Assembly: GCF_007556815.1 (NCBI RefSeq)
Contig: NZ_CP041745.1
Span: 4,393,001-4,457,000 of the forward strand
Length of the DNA stretch: 64,000 nt
Reading direction: 5' to 3'
From: Paraburkholderia megapolitana
Lineage (GTDB): Bacteria > Pseudomonadota > Gammaproteobacteria > Burkholderiales > Burkholderiaceae
The notes under the pieces were generated by a model. That model was given only the letters and a program-made list of their open reading frames with translations, made no database searches and had not been told where the DNA came from. This document shows positions 8,335 through 22,165 of the stretch, one piece after another. The translations under genes and the position numbers were made by a program. Every line of letters starts with the position of its first letter. Positions within the stretch are counted from its first letter, which is position 1.

Positions 8335-10653
8335 TCAGATGTCGAGCGGATCGACTTCGAGATTCCAGCGCAGCACGCCCTTCAATGCGCGCAGCATCGG
8401 TTGCCATGCATGCAGCGTCGCCTGCAGCGCGCCGCGCGATGCGCTCTCCACCAGCAACTGCGCGCGATGCACGTGCATCACCTTGACGATCGTCATCGGT
8501 ACGGCGTCGTAGACGGTGACCCGTTCCGCCGACGGAATCTCCGTCAGCGCCGCCGCAGCCTGCTGCAGGAACGCAAGCGCCGCTTCGAGCGTGCGCCCCT
8601 CGGCGCGCAGCAGCGCCTGGTAGACGAACGGTGGCAACTGGGCGTCGCGCCGCTCCGATAGCGTCGACGTGGCGAAGCCGACATAGTCGTGGCGCGCCAG
8701 CGCGTGATACAGCGCGTGCCGCGGATAACGGGTCTGCACGAGCACCTCGCCGGGCAGTCCGGCGCGCCCGGCCCGGCCGCTGACCTGCATCAGTTGCGCG
8801 AACAGCCGCTCGCTGGCGCGGAAATCGTGCGAGAACAGCGCGGTGTCGGCATTCAATACGCCGACCAGCGACACGCGCTGAAAATCGTGTCCCTTCGCGA
8901 TCATCTGCGTGCCGACGAGGATATCGACTTCGCCCGCGTGCACATCGGAAAACAGCGCCTGCGCACTGCCCTTGCGGCGCGTGCTGTCGGCATCGATGCG
9001 CAGCACGCGCGCGCCGGGCACCGCGGTCGCGAGCGTCTCTTCGACGCGCTGCGTACCGCGACCCAGCGGTGCGATATCGACGTTGCCGCAATCGGGACAG
9101 GCGCGTGGAATTCGCGATTCCCAGCCGCAATGGTGACAACGCAGTGCGCGTTCCGGTTTGTGCAGAACGACGTAGGCGCTGCAACGCGGGCAGCCTGCAA
9201 CCCAGCCGCAGGCGTCGCACGACAACACCGGTGCATAGCCGCGTCGGTTGAGGAAGACGAGGCTTTGCTCGCCGCGCTCGAGCCGCGTTCGCAGTGCGGC
9301 AAGCAGCGGCCCCGACAATCCTTCCACCGATGCCCGGCCGCGTCGTCGCTCTTCTTCGAGGTCGATCAACCGCACCGACGGCAGCACCGCGTCGGCCACG
9401 GCGCGGCGCGATAGCGTCAGACGTCGGTAGCGACCTTGATCCGCCTGCCACCAGCTTTCGAGCGATGGCGTTGCGGAGCCGAGCACCACCGGTACGTCGA
9501 GCTGCTTGGCGCGCCACACGGCGAGATCGCGCGCCGAGTAGCGCAAACCTTCCTGCTGCTTGTACGCAGGGTCGTGTTCTTCGTCGACGACGACCAGCGC
9601 CAGATTCGGCAGCGATGCCAGCACGGCGAGCCGCGTGCCGAGCACGATGTGCGCTCGGCCGGTGTGGGCGGCGAGCCAGTTGCGCGCCCGCTCGCCTTCC
9701 GCAAGGCCGCTGTGCAGCGTGACGATCGCGCTGTCGGGCAACATCGCGAAACGTGCGCGAAAGGCCGCTTCGAACTGTGGCGTGAGGTTGATTTCCGGGA
9801 CCAGCACGAGGGCTTGCGCGTCGGGTCGTCTTGCGAGCAGATCGGCTAGTGCGCGCAGATAGACCTCGGTTTTGCCACTGCCGGTTACGCCGTGTAGCAG
9901 GAACGATGCGAAACCCTGGGTCTCGCGGATTGCGTCGACGGCGGCGGCTTGTTCGTCGGTGAGGGTGGGGAGCGTCGGGGGAGTGTCGAGCTGCGCGGTC
10001 GGTGTGTGCGCGGCCGTCGCGGCCTGCGTTGCGCCCAGCGCACTGGACCGTTGAAGTGCATTCAATTCCGCAGGTGCGCTATATCCCGCCGCGGCTTCGA
10101 TCACATCGAGCGCAACCCAGCCTTCCGCGCACCACGCGTCGAGCGTAGCGATTGCCTTCGGATGAAGCGCGCGCGCCTCGGCCGCCGACAGCGTGCCGGC
10201 TTCAGTAAGCGCCGCAGCAAGACGCCGCAGCGCAGTGGCGCGCGCCGGCACCGCATCGGGCAACGCGATGCTGCCGGCCGGCAGCAAGCGATACCGCTCG
10301 TCGGGGGCGAGCAGGCGCGCCCATCGCGACGCATCGCGCAGTGCCTGCGGCAGCGCAGGCAACGCGACCTCGCCGAGACCGCGCTGATAATAGTCCGCGG
10401 CAAAGGTGGCGAGCGCGAGCCAGTGCGCCGACAACGGCGGGCAAGCGCTGCAGAGATCGTCCACCGCCCGCAGCCGCTCAGGCGGAACGTCCGTGTCAGT
10501 GGTCACTTCGCACACGAGCCCGACCACCTGACGCTTGCCGAACGGCACCGCGACGAGCATGCCCGGCGCCGGCGCAAAGCGCTCGTCGCAGCGGTAGTCG
10601 AAGAGGGTCGGCAGCGGGTGATCGAGCGCGACGCGGACGAATCTCGGGCTCAC
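8335..10653 (-). CDS. priA: primosomal protein N' (replication restart helicase PriA)
   Basis: A 772-residue PriA, the 3'-5' helicase that reloads the replisome at stalled forks. The N-terminal 3'BD domain starts VRVALDHPLPTLFDY. The helicase core shows Walker A GVTGSGKTEVY and a DEEHD box. Between the helicase lobes is the eight-Cys zinc region (SCDACGW, CPRCS, CHHCGW, CPDCG). The start is a GTG, with no strong ribosome site. Nothing else in the restart pathway lies nearby; hemE upstream has the same orientation but is separated by about 440 bases. Confidence 0.97.
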   Translation of the reverse strand: MSPRFVRVALDHPLPTLFDYRCDERFAPAPGMLVAVPFGKRQVVGLVCEVTTDTDVPPERLRAVDDLCSACPPLSAHWLALATFAADYYQRGLGEVALPALPQALRDASRWARLLAPDERYRLLPAGSIALPDAVPARATALRRLAAALTEAGTLSAAEARALHPKAIATLDAWCAEGWVALDVIEAAAGYSAPAELNALQRSSALGATQAATAAHTPTAQLDTPPTLPTLTDEQAAAVDAIRETQGFASFLLHGVTGSGKTEVYLRALADLLARRPDAQALVLVPEINLTPQFEAAFRARFAMLPDSAIVTLHSGLAEGERARNWLAAHTGRAHIVLGTRLAVLASLPNLALVVVDEEHDPAYKQQEGLRYSARDLAVWRAKQLDVPVVLGSATPSLESWWQADQGRYRRLTLSRRAVADAVLPSVRLIDLEEERRRGRASVEGLSGPLLAALRTRLERGEQSLVFLNRRGYAPVLSCDACGWVAGCPRCSAYVVLHKPERALRCHHCGWESRIPRACPDCGNVDIAPLGRGTQRVEETLATAVPGARVLRIDADSTRRKGSAQALFSDVHAGEVDILVGTQMIAKGHDFQRVSLVGVLNADTALFSHDFRASERLFAQLMQVSGRAGRAGLPGEVLVQTRYPRHALYHALARHDYVGFATSTLSERRDAQLPPFVYQALLRAEGRTLEAALAFLQQAAAALTEIPSAERVTVYDAVPMTIVKVMHVHRAQLLVESASRGALQATLHAWQPMLRALKGVLRWNLEVDPLDI

Positions 10654-11096
10654 TCGCTTGCCGCCGCCCGTTCGCAGTCCCCGGACAGCGCTCCCTGCGA
10701 ACCGGTGAGATACCTGCCGAAGTTAAAGTAAAACATCACTTTCAGCGCTAAGTTTTGGATTCGGCTGAACAATTGCCATCCGATCAATGCCTGTGGATAA
10801 CTTTGTTAAGAACTCTGCTCAGAAGCGCGGAAAACGGCGTCCGGCCGGCCTCCTATCGGATTTCACACGGTTTTGCCTACCTCGCGGAAACCCTTGCCAG
10901 TCAAGGGATAGCCTCAAAACGCACTTGACTTGCAACGATTATCGAGCGATGAAACCTTCTACCGCGCCGCAACGAGAGGAATGTGTATAAGTCAAGTCTT
11001 GACAACTGCAAATGACCGCCCGGCGGCCCCGGTAGGGCCGGTTCACCCTTAGGGTGAGAGCCCGCGTCACCGCATCGCAACAAAAGCGTCATGTAC
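10654..11096. other. priA-hemE intergenic region
   Basis: About 440 bases without a convincing gene. It should hold the priA promoter. Visible items are a single consensus DnaA-box 9-mer (tgtggataa, 10792-10800) and a short hairpin TCACCC-TTA-GGGTGA at 11043-11057. No T run follows the hairpin, so it is not a typical terminator. A 67-codon ORF on the plus strand lacks any supporting feature. Confidence 0.5.
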
Positions 11097-12209
11097 TCAA
11101 GACGCATTCGCACCCGCGCCAGCCGATGCAGCACGCATCGCCCGGCTATGCCGGTGCACTTCGTCGACGAGTTCGGCGACATTTTCCGGCGGTGTGAACT
11201 GCGAGATGCCGTGCCCGAGATTGAACACATGCCCCGGATGATCGCCGAAGCTGTCGAGCACCGCACGCGCTTCGCTGCGAATCGCCGACGGCGGCGCGAA
11301 CAGCACGGAGGGATCGATGTTGCCTTGAAGCGCGACCTTCGCACCGACGCGCTCGCGTGCCTGCGCGAGATTGACGGTCCAGTCGAGGCCGACCGCATCT
11401 ACGCCCGTCGCCGCGATATCTTCCAGCCAGAGGCCGCCGCCCTTCGTGAACGTGATGACCGGCACACGCTGGCCATCGTGCTCGCGCTTCAGCTGCGCGA
11501 CGACCTGTTCGATGTAGTGCAGCGAAAAGCGTTGATAGATGCCGTCGGCGAGCGCGCCGCCCCAGGTGTCGAAGATCATCACGGCCTGAGCGCCCGCTTC
11601 GATTTGCGCGTTCAGATAAGCGGCCACCGCCTGCGCGTTGATCTCGAGAATGCGGTGCATCAGGTCGGGACGGCTGTACAGCATCGACTTCACGGTGCGG
11701 AAATCGTCGGAACCGGCGCCTTCGACCATGTAGCACGCGAGCGTCCACGGGCTACCGGAGAAGCCGATCAGCGGTACGCGCTGACGGCCCTGTGCATCGG
11801 TCAGCGCGCGGCGGATCTCGCTGACCGCGTCGGTCACGTAGCGCAGCGTGGCATCGATGTCGGGCACGGCGAGACGCGCAACGTCGTCTTCGGTCCGCAC
11901 GGGGCGCGCGAACTTCGGCCCCTCGCCGGCGGCGAAGTCGAGGCCGAGGCCCATCGCATCGGGGATCGTCAGGATGTCGGAGAACAGGATCGCGGCGTCG
12001 AGCGGATAACGATCGAGCGGCTGCAGCGTGACTTCGGTTGCGTAGGCGGGGTTCTTCGCGAGGCCGAGGAAGCTGCCGGCTCGAGCGCGCGTCGCGTTGT
12101 ACTCGGGCAGATAGCGGCCCGCCTGACGCATGAGCCAGATCGGCGTGTAGTCGGTCGGCTCGCGCAGCAGCGCGCGCAGAAAAGTATCGTTGAGAAGTTG
12201 ATGGGCCAC
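11097..12209 (-). CDS. hemE: uroporphyrinogen decarboxylase
   Basis: A 370-residue HemE, which decarboxylates uroporphyrinogen III to coproporphyrinogen III in haem synthesis. The N-terminal [15 protein letters not shown] motif and the [19 protein letters not shown] segment are hallmarks. A short Ala-rich tail extends the C-terminus beyond E. coli HemE. The start is uncertain: homologues begin (M)AHxLLND, which corresponds to a GTG at 12209, but a TTG at 12230 adds seven residues and neither has a clear ribosome site. It is divergent from the PheC-like gene. Confidence 0.95.
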   Translation of the reverse strand: MAHQLLNDTFLRALLREPTDYTPIWLMRQAGRYLPEYNATRARAGSFLGLAKNPAYATEVTLQPLDRYPLDAAILFSDILTIPDAMGLGLDFAAGEGPKFARPVRTEDDVARLAVPDIDATLRYVTDAVSEIRRALTDAQGRQRVPLIGFSGSPWTLACYMVEGAGSDDFRTVKSMLYSRPDLMHRILEINAQAVAAYLNAQIEAGAQAVMIFDTWGGALADGIYQRFSLHYIEQVVAQLKREHDGQRVPVITFTKGGGLWLEDIAATGVDAVGLDWTVNLAQARERVGAKVALQGNIDPSVLFAPPSAIRSEARAVLDSFGDHPGHVFNLGHGISQFTPPENVAELVDEVHRHSRAMRAASAGAGANAS

Positions 12210-12399
12210 GTTGCGCACGACAGAAGGCAAAGAGGCATTTTACCGGACGTGGCTCGGGACATCGTGATTGATGTGCGGGATAAGTTGAGGCATTCGGTGT
12301 GGCGCTTGGGTGTTGGTCGGAGATTTTCATCGCTATATTGCCGGGCTATGATCAGCGGCCTTGTTGCATACGACAAACGATAAGCCTCGCATGGGAGCC

Positions 12400-12423
12400 G
12401 GTTAGCGCACTGGCGCGCTAACC
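12400..12423. promoter_or_regulatory. 9-bp inverted repeat ahead of the PheC-like gene
   Basis: GGTTAGCGC and GCGCTAACC flank a 6-base spacer and end 25 bases before the start codon, in the hemE/pheC divergent region. It could be an operator or a 5'-UTR hairpin; the binding factor is unknown. Confidence 0.4.
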
Positions 12424-12448
12424 TGGACTGGATCGACACGGAGACCCG

Positions 12449-13261
12449 ATGAAAAAGATTCGCGCATTTGCGGTACTCGGCGCACTGTTGTGCGCCGGTG
12501 CTGTGTCAGCCCAAACCGCACCTACGTCGTCGGCGGCGACCGCCCCCGCCGCAGTACCGACGTCGCGGCTCGACGACATCCTCGCGCGCGGCACATTACG
12601 CGCGTGCACCACCGGCGACTACAAGCCGTATTCGTTCCTCAGGCCAGATGGTCAGTTCGAAGGTATCGACATCGATATGACCAACTCGCTGGCGAAGTCG
12701 CTCGGCGTGAAGGCGGAGTTCGTCAAAACATCGTGGTCGGGTCTGATGAACGACTTCATCGCGAAGTGCGATGTCGCCGTGGGCGGCGTATCGACAACGC
12801 TCGACCGGCAGCGGCGCGCGTTCTTCACGCAGCCATATCAGATCGACGGCAAGGCGCCGATCGCGCGCTGCGACGACGTGGCGAAATTCCAGACCGTCGC
12901 GCAGATCGACGAGCCGTCGACGCGCGTGATCGTGAATCCCGGCGGCACCAACGAACGCTTCGCGAAACAGTATTTCCCGCACGCAACGCTGACCGTCTAT
13001 CCCGACAACGTGACGATCTTCAAACAGATCCTCGCGGGCAAGGCCGATGTCATGGTGACCGACGCTTCGGAGACGCTGCTGCAGCAAAAATTGAACCCCG
13101 GACTATGTTCGGTACATCCGGACAAACCATTCCAGTACGGAGAGAAAGCGTGGCTCGTGCCGCGCGGCGATGTTGTGTTCCAGCAGTATGTCGACCAGTG
13201 GCTACATCTGCTGCAGGCGACCGGCGAGTATCAGGCGATCTCGGATAAGTGGTTGAAGTGA
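12449..13261 (+). CDS. PheC-like periplasmic cyclohexadienyl dehydratase
   Basis: A 270-residue secreted protein with a signal peptide (about residues 1-22, ending VSAQ) and a type II binding-protein fold. Segments such as RACTTGDYKPYSF, RVIVNPGGTNERF and YPDNVTIFKQI follow Pseudomonas PheC, the periplasmic enzyme that dehydrates prephenate or arogenate to phenylpyruvate or phenylalanine, closely as I recall it. Conserved Cys residues (RACTTG, IARCDDV, GLCSVHP) are present. The alternative is an amino acid ABC binding protein, which shares the fold, but no transport genes are nearby. A GGAG ribosome site precedes the ATG and a terminator follows the stop. Confidence 0.75.
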   Translation: MKKIRAFAVLGALLCAGAVSAQTAPTSSAATAPAAVPTSRLDDILARGTLRACTTGDYKPYSFLRPDGQFEGIDIDMTNSLAKSLGVKAEFVKTSWSGLMNDFIAKCDVAVGGVSTTLDRQRRAFFTQPYQIDGKAPIARCDDVAKFQTVAQIDEPSTRVIVNPGGTNERFAKQYFPHATLTVYPDNVTIFKQILAGKADVMVTDASETLLQQKLNPGLCSVHPDKPFQYGEKAWLVPRGDVVFQQYVDQWLHLLQATGEYQAISDKWLK

Positions 13262-13280
13262 GCGTCTGGGTGACATCACG

Positions 13281-13306
13281 AAGCCGGCTAACGCTGGCTT
13301 TTTTTC
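13281..13306 (+). terminator. intrinsic terminator after the PheC-like gene
   Basis: A 7-bp stem with one G-T pair (AGCCGGC / GCTGGCT, TAAC loop) is followed by seven T residues. Confidence 0.8.
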
Positions 13307-13439
13307 GCGTATGAATGGCCACGGGCGATGCTCTTGCCGAGTCTGCGCCGGTAGGCAAATGCCGAAAACACCGCCCAGGCATGCCACCCGCATTTTTTTC
13401 TTCACCTTCTCGAAACGCCGCGATCCGCGATGCATCGCA

Positions 13440-13920
13440 ACAGTGCATCTTTTATTTCAGTTTGATAAGAATCCTGCCTGTCACGGATCAATCACTCACG
13501 ATGCTGGCATGTCTTTCCATGCAATTTTTTAGCTCGTTTAACCGTCTGGTGAACACCTCTCTATGCTTCACAGATCGTATTAGTCGAATCACTTCAAGCG
13601 CCTGTTTAAGCATCGGTAAAAATGATGTTTTAAACCTTTTTAAATGGAAAAAAATCCCGGAGAGCCTTATCTGGCGGGCGTTACAACCTGAAACACTTTG
13701 TTACCGCGCTCATAGGTTTATTCGCCCACAATGCCTTTCAACGGTTCCAACACGGATGTGGCCAGGTGCGTAGTGTGAGCGGACATGAAGCACTTGCCGG
13801 TCGGCGTATGCCGAAGCCCTGCGAAGGGGCATCCCTGCTGGATTCGTGGTCGACGTTATTGCGTCGTTCCCCGGTTCCTCCATTGGTCTCCTCGCGCTAA
13901 CCCCGTAGCGTGTGGTTTTT
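13440..13920 (+). other. AT-rich gene-free stretch, candidate non-coding RNA
   Basis: No credible protein gene is seen between the previous terminator and the convergent acyl-CoA synthetase. About 13440-13720 is markedly more AT-rich than its surroundings. From about 13740 onward short hairpins appear (TCGGC-GTAT-GCCGA; GCCC with GGGGC), leading into a strong plus-strand terminator that has no protein gene to serve. I infer a plus-strand small RNA, but no confident promoter and no known RNA family were recognised. Confidence 0.35.
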
Positions 13921-13946
13921 AGCGGGCTCCAGGCCCGCTTTTTTTT
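13921..13946 (+). terminator. orphan intrinsic terminator
   Basis: A perfect 7-bp stem (AGCGGGC / GCCCGCT) is followed by eight T residues on the plus strand only. It lies 660 bases beyond the last plus-strand stop codon, which already has its own terminator. Confidence 0.85.
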
Positions 13947-14083
13947 CGCCCAGCCAAACGTTTGCGTCTAACGTTTGTGCCGATCGAAGTTCGTGTTTGC
14001 ATGCGGACTCCGGTCACACCTGACGTCGCTCCAATCGAGCTTCGCTTGCCACACTGGCCGCGCATATTGCGCGGCCTTCGCGC

Positions 14084-15814
14084 TTATGCAGTCTTGTCTT
14101 CCTTGATCTGCAGCTCGCGCATCATCCGCTCGCGCATGACGAACTTCTGTACCTTGCCGGTCACCGTCATCGGTAGTTCGTCAACGAAGCGGATGTACTT
14201 CGGCACCTTGTAGTGCGCGATCTGTCCGCGACAGAATTCCTGCACTTCTTCCGCTGTGGTCTGCTCGCCGGGACGCAGCACGACCCACGCGCACACTTCC
14301 TCGCCGTACTTTGCATCGGGCACGCCGAACACCTGCACGCTCTGGATCTTCGGGTGACGGAACAGAAACTCTTCGATCTCGCGCGGATAGATGTTCTCGC
14401 CGCCGCGAATCAGCATGTCCTTCAGGCGACCGACGATATTGCAGTAGCCCTCGGCATCGAGCGTCGCGAGATCGCCGGTGTGCATCCAGCCATCGACGAT
14501 GCTCTCGCGCGTCTTCGTCTCATCGCCCCAATAGCCGCGCATCACTGAGTAGCCCTTCGTGCACAGCTCGCCGGTCTCGCCGACGGGCACGATGTCGCCG
14601 AGCGCGTCGACGATCTTCACTTCGAGATGCGGCTGGATGCGACCGACCGTGGTCGTGCGTTTGTCGAGCGGATCGGTAGTCGAACTCTGGAACGACACCG
14701 GGCTCGTTTCCGTCATGCCGTACGCGATCGTGATCTCGGCTAGATGCATCTTCGATACGACGCGCTTCATCGTCTCGATCGGACACGGCGAGCCTGCCAT
14801 GATGCCGGTCCGCAGACGCGATAAGTCGTAGCTCGCGAAGTCGGGGTGATCGAGTTCGGCGATGAACATCGTCGGCACGCCGTGCAATGCTGTGCAGCGC
14901 TCTTCCGATACCGCTGCGAGAGTCGCCACTGGATCGAACGCTTCGCCTGGGAACACCATGTTCGCACCAACCGATACGCACGCCAGCACCGCGAGCACCA
15001 TCCCGAAGCAGTGATACAGCGGCACGGGAATACACAGCGCGTCCGCTTCGCTCAGCCTCATCGCCAGCGCGATATAGCGCGCGTTATTGACGACGTTGCG
15101 ATGCGTCAGCGTGGCTCCCTTTGGATTGCCGGTCGTGCCGCTCGTGAACTGGATGTTGATCGGATCGTCGGCGTGCAGCGTTGCGCCGATCGCATCGAGT
15201 TTCGCTGTATCGAGCGTCGCTCGCCCCTGCTCGACCACCTCGGAAAAACTCAACATGCCCGGCGTTTCGGTATCGCACATGCGGATCACGATACGCAGCT
15301 CGGGTAATCGAGCGGCGTGCAGATCGCCGGGCGTTGCGCTCGCGAGTTCGGGCGCCAGTTCCTGCAGCATCTCCAGGTACATCGACGTCTTGAAGCGCTC
15401 CGCGGCGATGATCGCCTTGCAGCTCACCGCGTTCAGCGCGTATTCGAGTTCGGCCAGCCGGTAAGCCGGATTGATGTTGACCAGCACGGCACCGATGCGC
15501 GCCGTAGCAAACTGCGTGAGCAACCATTCGACACGATTGGGCGACCAGATGCCGACGCGGTCACCGGCACCGATACCGAGCGCGAGCAACCCGGCCGCCA
15601 GCACATCGATCTCCTGCGCGAATTCGCGCCACGTCCAGCGGATGCGTTGCTCGCGGAACACGACGGCGGGCCGGTCGGCGAAACGCGTCACGGTGTCGTG
15701 CACGAAGTGCGCGATCGTAGCGTCGCTAAGCGGGATCTCCGTCGAGCCGCGCACATACGACAGACCGTCTTTCGGTTCGATCAATGCGCCGTCACCTGCG
15801 ATTTGCGTTGCCAT
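14084..15814 (-). CDS. AMP-binding acyl-CoA synthetase
   Basis: A 576-residue adenylate-forming enzyme that would activate a carboxylic acid, probably a medium- or long-chain fatty acid, to its CoA thioester. The P-loop [18 protein letters not shown], the YGMTETSP motif, the GWMHTGDLA motif and the C-terminal [14 protein letters not shown] motif are all present. The last of these is typical of the fatty-acyl-CoA synthase branch. A CTGGAG ribosome site stands about 9 bases before the ATG. It is a single gene; the chain-length preference cannot be read from the sequence. Confidence 0.88.
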   Translation of the reverse strand: MATQIAGDGALIEPKDGLSYVRGSTEIPLSDATIAHFVHDTVTRFADRPAVVFREQRIRWTWREFAQEIDVLAAGLLALGIGAGDRVGIWSPNRVEWLLTQFATARIGAVLVNINPAYRLAELEYALNAVSCKAIIAAERFKTSMYLEMLQELAPELASATPGDLHAARLPELRIVIRMCDTETPGMLSFSEVVEQGRATLDTAKLDAIGATLHADDPINIQFTSGTTGNPKGATLTHRNVVNNARYIALAMRLSEADALCIPVPLYHCFGMVLAVLACVSVGANMVFPGEAFDPVATLAAVSEERCTALHGVPTMFIAELDHPDFASYDLSRLRTGIMAGSPCPIETMKRVVSKMHLAEITIAYGMTETSPVSFQSSTTDPLDKRTTTVGRIQPHLEVKIVDALGDIVPVGETGELCTKGYSVMRGYWGDETKTRESIVDGWMHTGDLATLDAEGYCNIVGRLKDMLIRGGENIYPREIEEFLFRHPKIQSVQVFGVPDAKYGEEVCAWVVLRPGEQTTAEEVQEFCRGQIAHYKVPKYIRFVDELPMTVTGKVQKFVMRERMMRELQIKEDKTA

Positions 15815-16000
15815 GATGTCGTCTCCAGGGAGGAGTCCCGCTCGATTAACCGAGAGCTTCCTGCAATGATTTTGAAACCGATTCTGCCACTGCGGGACGA
15901 CCTGGCGGCATCAAGTCTTACCCGCGGTATGCGCACATCGCATCAGATCACATCGCACCGCGTCGCACGAACACCTTTCCGTAATCGTCAACTACAGGCG

Positions 16001-16029
16001 AAAAAAAAGCAGCCACGCAGGCTGCTTTT
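16001..16029 (-). terminator. terminator of the atp operon
   Basis: A stem AAAAGCAGCC / GGCTGCTTTT with an ACGCA loop; on the minus strand it is followed by eight T residues, 17 bases after the atpC stop. Confidence 0.9.
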
Positions 16030-16045
16030 CTTCAATGCGATTACG

Positions 16046-16471
16046 TCAGTGCTGACCGCGCAATTTGCGCAAACGCTGAATTGCCGCGAGCTGCGCCGTC
16101 GCATACGCCAGTTCCGCCTGAGCGGTCGCGTATTCGAGGTTCGAGCCCGTGTTCTGCAGCGCCTCTTCCGCGCGCTTGCGAGCCTGTTCGGCTTTCGCTT
16201 CGTCGAGATCCTTGCCGCGGATCGCCGTGTCGGCCAGAACCGTCACCGCGCCCGGCTGCACTTCGAGAATGCCGCCGGCGACGAACACAAACTCTTCTTC
16301 ACCGTTTTCCGCTTCGATACGCACCGCACCCGGACGAATCCGCGTGATGAGCGGCGTGTGACCCGGCAAGATGCCGAGCTCGCCCGCTTCGCCCGGCAGT
16401 GCGACGAATTTCGCCTGGCCCGAGAAGATCTGCTCTTCCGCGCTGACGACGTCTACCTTGATGGTTGTCAT
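16046..16471 (-). CDS. atpC: F1Fo ATP synthase epsilon subunit
   Basis: A 141-residue epsilon subunit of the F1 central stalk. The N-terminal beta domain starts [18 protein letters not shown] and contains [17 protein letters not shown]. The C-terminal helical hairpin (about residues 90-138) contains the Ala/Glu-rich segment typical of the family. It is the last gene of the atp operon, 112 bases after atpD. Confidence 0.97.
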   Translation of the reverse strand: MTTIKVDVVSAEEQIFSGQAKFVALPGEAGELGILPGHTPLITRIRPGAVRIEAENGEEEFVFVAGGILEVQPGAVTVLADTAIRGKDLDEAKAEQARKRAEEALQNTGSNLEYATAQAELAYATAQLAAIQRLRKLRGQH

Positions 16472-16583
16472 TTCCTGTCGACTCCTACTGGGTTAAGCGT
16501 AGACCATGAGCACCGGCGTTGCGGTCGGCACGTGGATCGTGCTGACCGCGCGAGGCCGGCGCCCGCTGCGTTACACCCAACCT

Positions 16584-18035
<1,452 letters not shown>

Positions 18036-18069
18036 TTATTCCGGCTTCCCGCCTGGTCGTACCGCGGGG

Positions 18070-18957
18070 TCAGACTGCCGCAGCGCCGCCGACGATTTCC
18101 GACAGTTCCTTCGTAATCGCGGCCTGGCGGCTCTTGTTGTAGACCAGTTGCAGTTCGTTGATGACGGTCTTCGCATTGTCCGAAGCCGCCTTCATCGCCA
18201 CCATGCGGGCCGACTGTTCCGACGCCATGTTTTCCGCTACGGCCTGGTACACCAGCGCCTCGACGTAGCGCACCAGCAGTTCGTCGACAACGGTTTGCGC
18301 GTCCGGCTCGTAGATGTAATCCCACGAGGTTTTCGGCGTTTCGCTGTTCGACTCCGGCTGGCTGTCGAACTGTTCCGCCGACAACGGCAGCAACTGCTCG
18401 ATCACAGGCTCCTGCTTCATCGTATTGACGAAGCGCGTGTACGCGAGGTACACCGCCGAAACCTTGCCTTCCGAGTACATGTCGAGCTGAACCTTGACCG
18501 CGCCGATCAGCTTTTCGAGGTGCGGCGTGTCGCCAAGCTGCACGACGTTCGACACCACCTTCGCACGCAGACGGTTCAGAAAACCGAGACCCTTGCTACC
18601 GATCGCCGTGGCTTCGATAGTCTGGCCCTGGCCTTCCAGTTCCTTGAATTTCTGCAGCGACGCACGCATCACGTTCGTGTTCATCCCGCCACACAGACCT
18701 TTATCGGTCGTGACCAGGATGAGACCGGCCGTCTTCGCGCCTTCATTCGACACCATGAACGGGTGACGATACTCCGGGTTCGAACGGCTCATGTGCGCAG
18801 CGATATCGCGGACCTTGTCGGCGTACGGGCGAGCAGCGCGCATGCGCTCCTGAGCGCGGCGCATCTTCGATGCAGCCACCATCTCCATCGCTTTCGTGAT
18901 CTTGCGCGTGTTTTGCACGCTCTTGATCTTGCCGCGAATTTCCTTCATTCCAGCCAT
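18070..18957 (-). CDS. atpG: F1Fo ATP synthase gamma subunit
   Basis: A 295-residue gamma subunit forming the rotating shaft of F1. The N-terminal helix starts [19 protein letters not shown] and the C-terminal helix ends with [19 protein letters not shown], both strongly conserved. The central [15 protein letters not shown] motif is present. The start at MAGMKE is backed by AAGGAG about 8 bases upstream; an ATG three codons later is possible but poorly spaced. Confidence 0.98.
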   Translation of the reverse strand: MAGMKEIRGKIKSVQNTRKITKAMEMVAASKMRRAQERMRAARPYADKVRDIAAHMSRSNPEYRHPFMVSNEGAKTAGLILVTTDKGLCGGMNTNVMRASLQKFKELEGQGQTIEATAIGSKGLGFLNRLRAKVVSNVVQLGDTPHLEKLIGAVKVQLDMYSEGKVSAVYLAYTRFVNTMKQEPVIEQLLPLSAEQFDSQPESNSETPKTSWDYIYEPDAQTVVDELLVRYVEALVYQAVAENMASEQSARMVAMKAASDNAKTVINELQLVYNKSRQAAITKELSEIVGGAAAV

Positions 18958-19062
18958 TGCTTGCTCCTTGTCGACCTGAGTCAGCGCTTGAGCTGTCGAC
19001 CCGGGTTCGCGCTTTAGCGCGCTACCCGGGTCTCATGCAGAGCACTTACTCCAGTCCCATGA

Positions 19063-20604
<1,542 letters not shown>

Positions 20605-20662
20605 TATTCGCTCCTGATAGTCAATTCTGTTGCGTGCCAGCCGCGTACGCGCTGCAGGCGCT

Positions 20663-21202
20663 TCAAGCGGTAAGCGCCGTCTGCATACTGGCGAGCCGTG
20701 CGCGAACCGAGGCGTCGAGCACTTCGTCGCCAACCGTCACGCGCACGCCGCCGATCAGCGACGCGTCGACCTCGACGGTCGGCTTCAGCTTGCGTTGGAA
20801 CCTGCGTTCAAGACTTGCGATGAGGTCGTTCAACTGCGCGCCTTCAAGCGGAAACGCGCTGACGATCGACGCATCGGCTGCGCCTTCGCGAGCGTTCTTC
20901 AACGCTTCGAACTGCGTGGCGATTTCCGGCAGCAACTGCAGGCGATGATTGTCGACCAGCATCTGCACCAGATTCTTCGCCTGCGCGTTGTCCTTGAGCG
21001 GCGACTTCACCGCGGACAGCAGCAGCTCGCTGACCTGCGCACGGCTTACTTTGGGGCTCGTAGCGACCGACAGCACTTCGGGCAGACGCGCAACCTGTGC
21101 CAGCTCCTGCACGAGCGTGGACCAGGCGGCGATGTCACCAGCTTCGGCCACGCCAAACAGCGCTTCTGCGTACGGACGGGCGATGGTTGCAAGTTCGGCC
21201 AT
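20663..21202 (-). CDS. atpH: F1Fo ATP synthase delta subunit
   Basis: A 179-residue delta subunit joining F1 to the peripheral b stalk. The N-terminal six-helix domain starts [16 protein letters not shown], and the C-terminal part carries the [19 protein letters not shown] motif. Only two bases separate it from the atpF stop, so translation is probably coupled. Confidence 0.97.
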   Translation of the reverse strand: MAELATIARPYAEALFGVAEAGDIAAWSTLVQELAQVARLPEVLSVATSPKVSRAQVSELLLSAVKSPLKDNAQAKNLVQMLVDNHRLQLLPEIATQFEALKNAREGAADASIVSAFPLEGAQLNDLIASLERRFQRKLKPTVEVDASLIGGVRVTVGDEVLDASVRARLASMQTALTA

Positions 21203-21204
21203 GA

Positions 21205-21675
21205 TCAGAGCTCGGCTTTCAGTTGATTCAGCAGGTCGGCATGCGCCGACTGGTCGACTTCGCGCTTCAGGATCTGCTCTGCGCCTTTCACGGCGAGTGC
21301 GGCGACTTCGCCGCGCAGCGTTTCGCGTGCCTTCACGACTTGCTGCTCGGCATCGGCCTTGGCCTGCGCGACGATGCGGGCTGCTTCGGCATGCGCCTGA
21401 GCCTTGATTTCGTCTGCGACCGATACTGCGCGCTTTTCAGCGTCAGCGATACGTTGTTGACCGTCATTGCGCGCCTGCGCGAGTTCCTGGTCGACACGCT
21501 TGTGAGCCGCTTCGAGCTCCGCCTTGCCTTTTTCAGCAGCGGACAGACCGTCGGCGATCTTCTTCGAGCGTTCGTCGAGCGCTTTGATCATCGGTGGCCA
21601 GACAAACTTCATCACAAACCACGCGAGGATCAGGAACACGACCATTTGCGCAAACAAGGTTGCGTTGAGATTCAC
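21205..21675 (-). CDS. atpF: F1Fo ATP synthase b subunit
   Basis: A 156-residue b subunit of the peripheral stalk. One membrane helix at residues 4-25 ([22 protein letters not shown]) is followed by a long charged helix, rich in Ala, Glu and Lys, that forms the dimeric stalk. The length equals that of E. coli AtpF (156). Confidence 0.97.
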   Translation of the reverse strand: MNLNATLFAQMVVFLILAWFVMKFVWPPMIKALDERSKKIADGLSAAEKGKAELEAAHKRVDQELAQARNDGQQRIADAEKRAVSVADEIKAQAHAEAARIVAQAKADAEQQVVKARETLRGEVAALAVKGAEQILKREVDQSAHADLLNQLKAEL

Positions 21676-21811
21676 GGTGTTTCCTTAAACGTTACTGGTT
21701 CGGAAAGTGAAACGGCAAGGCGCTCATCGATTCATTGCCCGATCAGCGCCTAGTACCCGTTCCGCCCTGCGCCTCATCGACTGGCGATCAGGCGCACACT
21801 TCCGAGGAACC

Positions 21812-22132
<321 letters not shown>

Positions 22133-22165
22133 CTAAAACGATTCTTTTATCCGACAAGCCACTGT

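Noticed and set aside
10792..10800. Isolated consensus DnaA box upstream of priA
   Set aside because: A single 9-mer with no neighbouring boxes, trio tract or AT-rich end; not an origin on its own.
14057..14077. 8-bp stem GGCCGCGC / GCGCGGCC considered as terminator of the acyl-CoA synthetase gene
   Set aside because: No T run on the minus strand after the stem.
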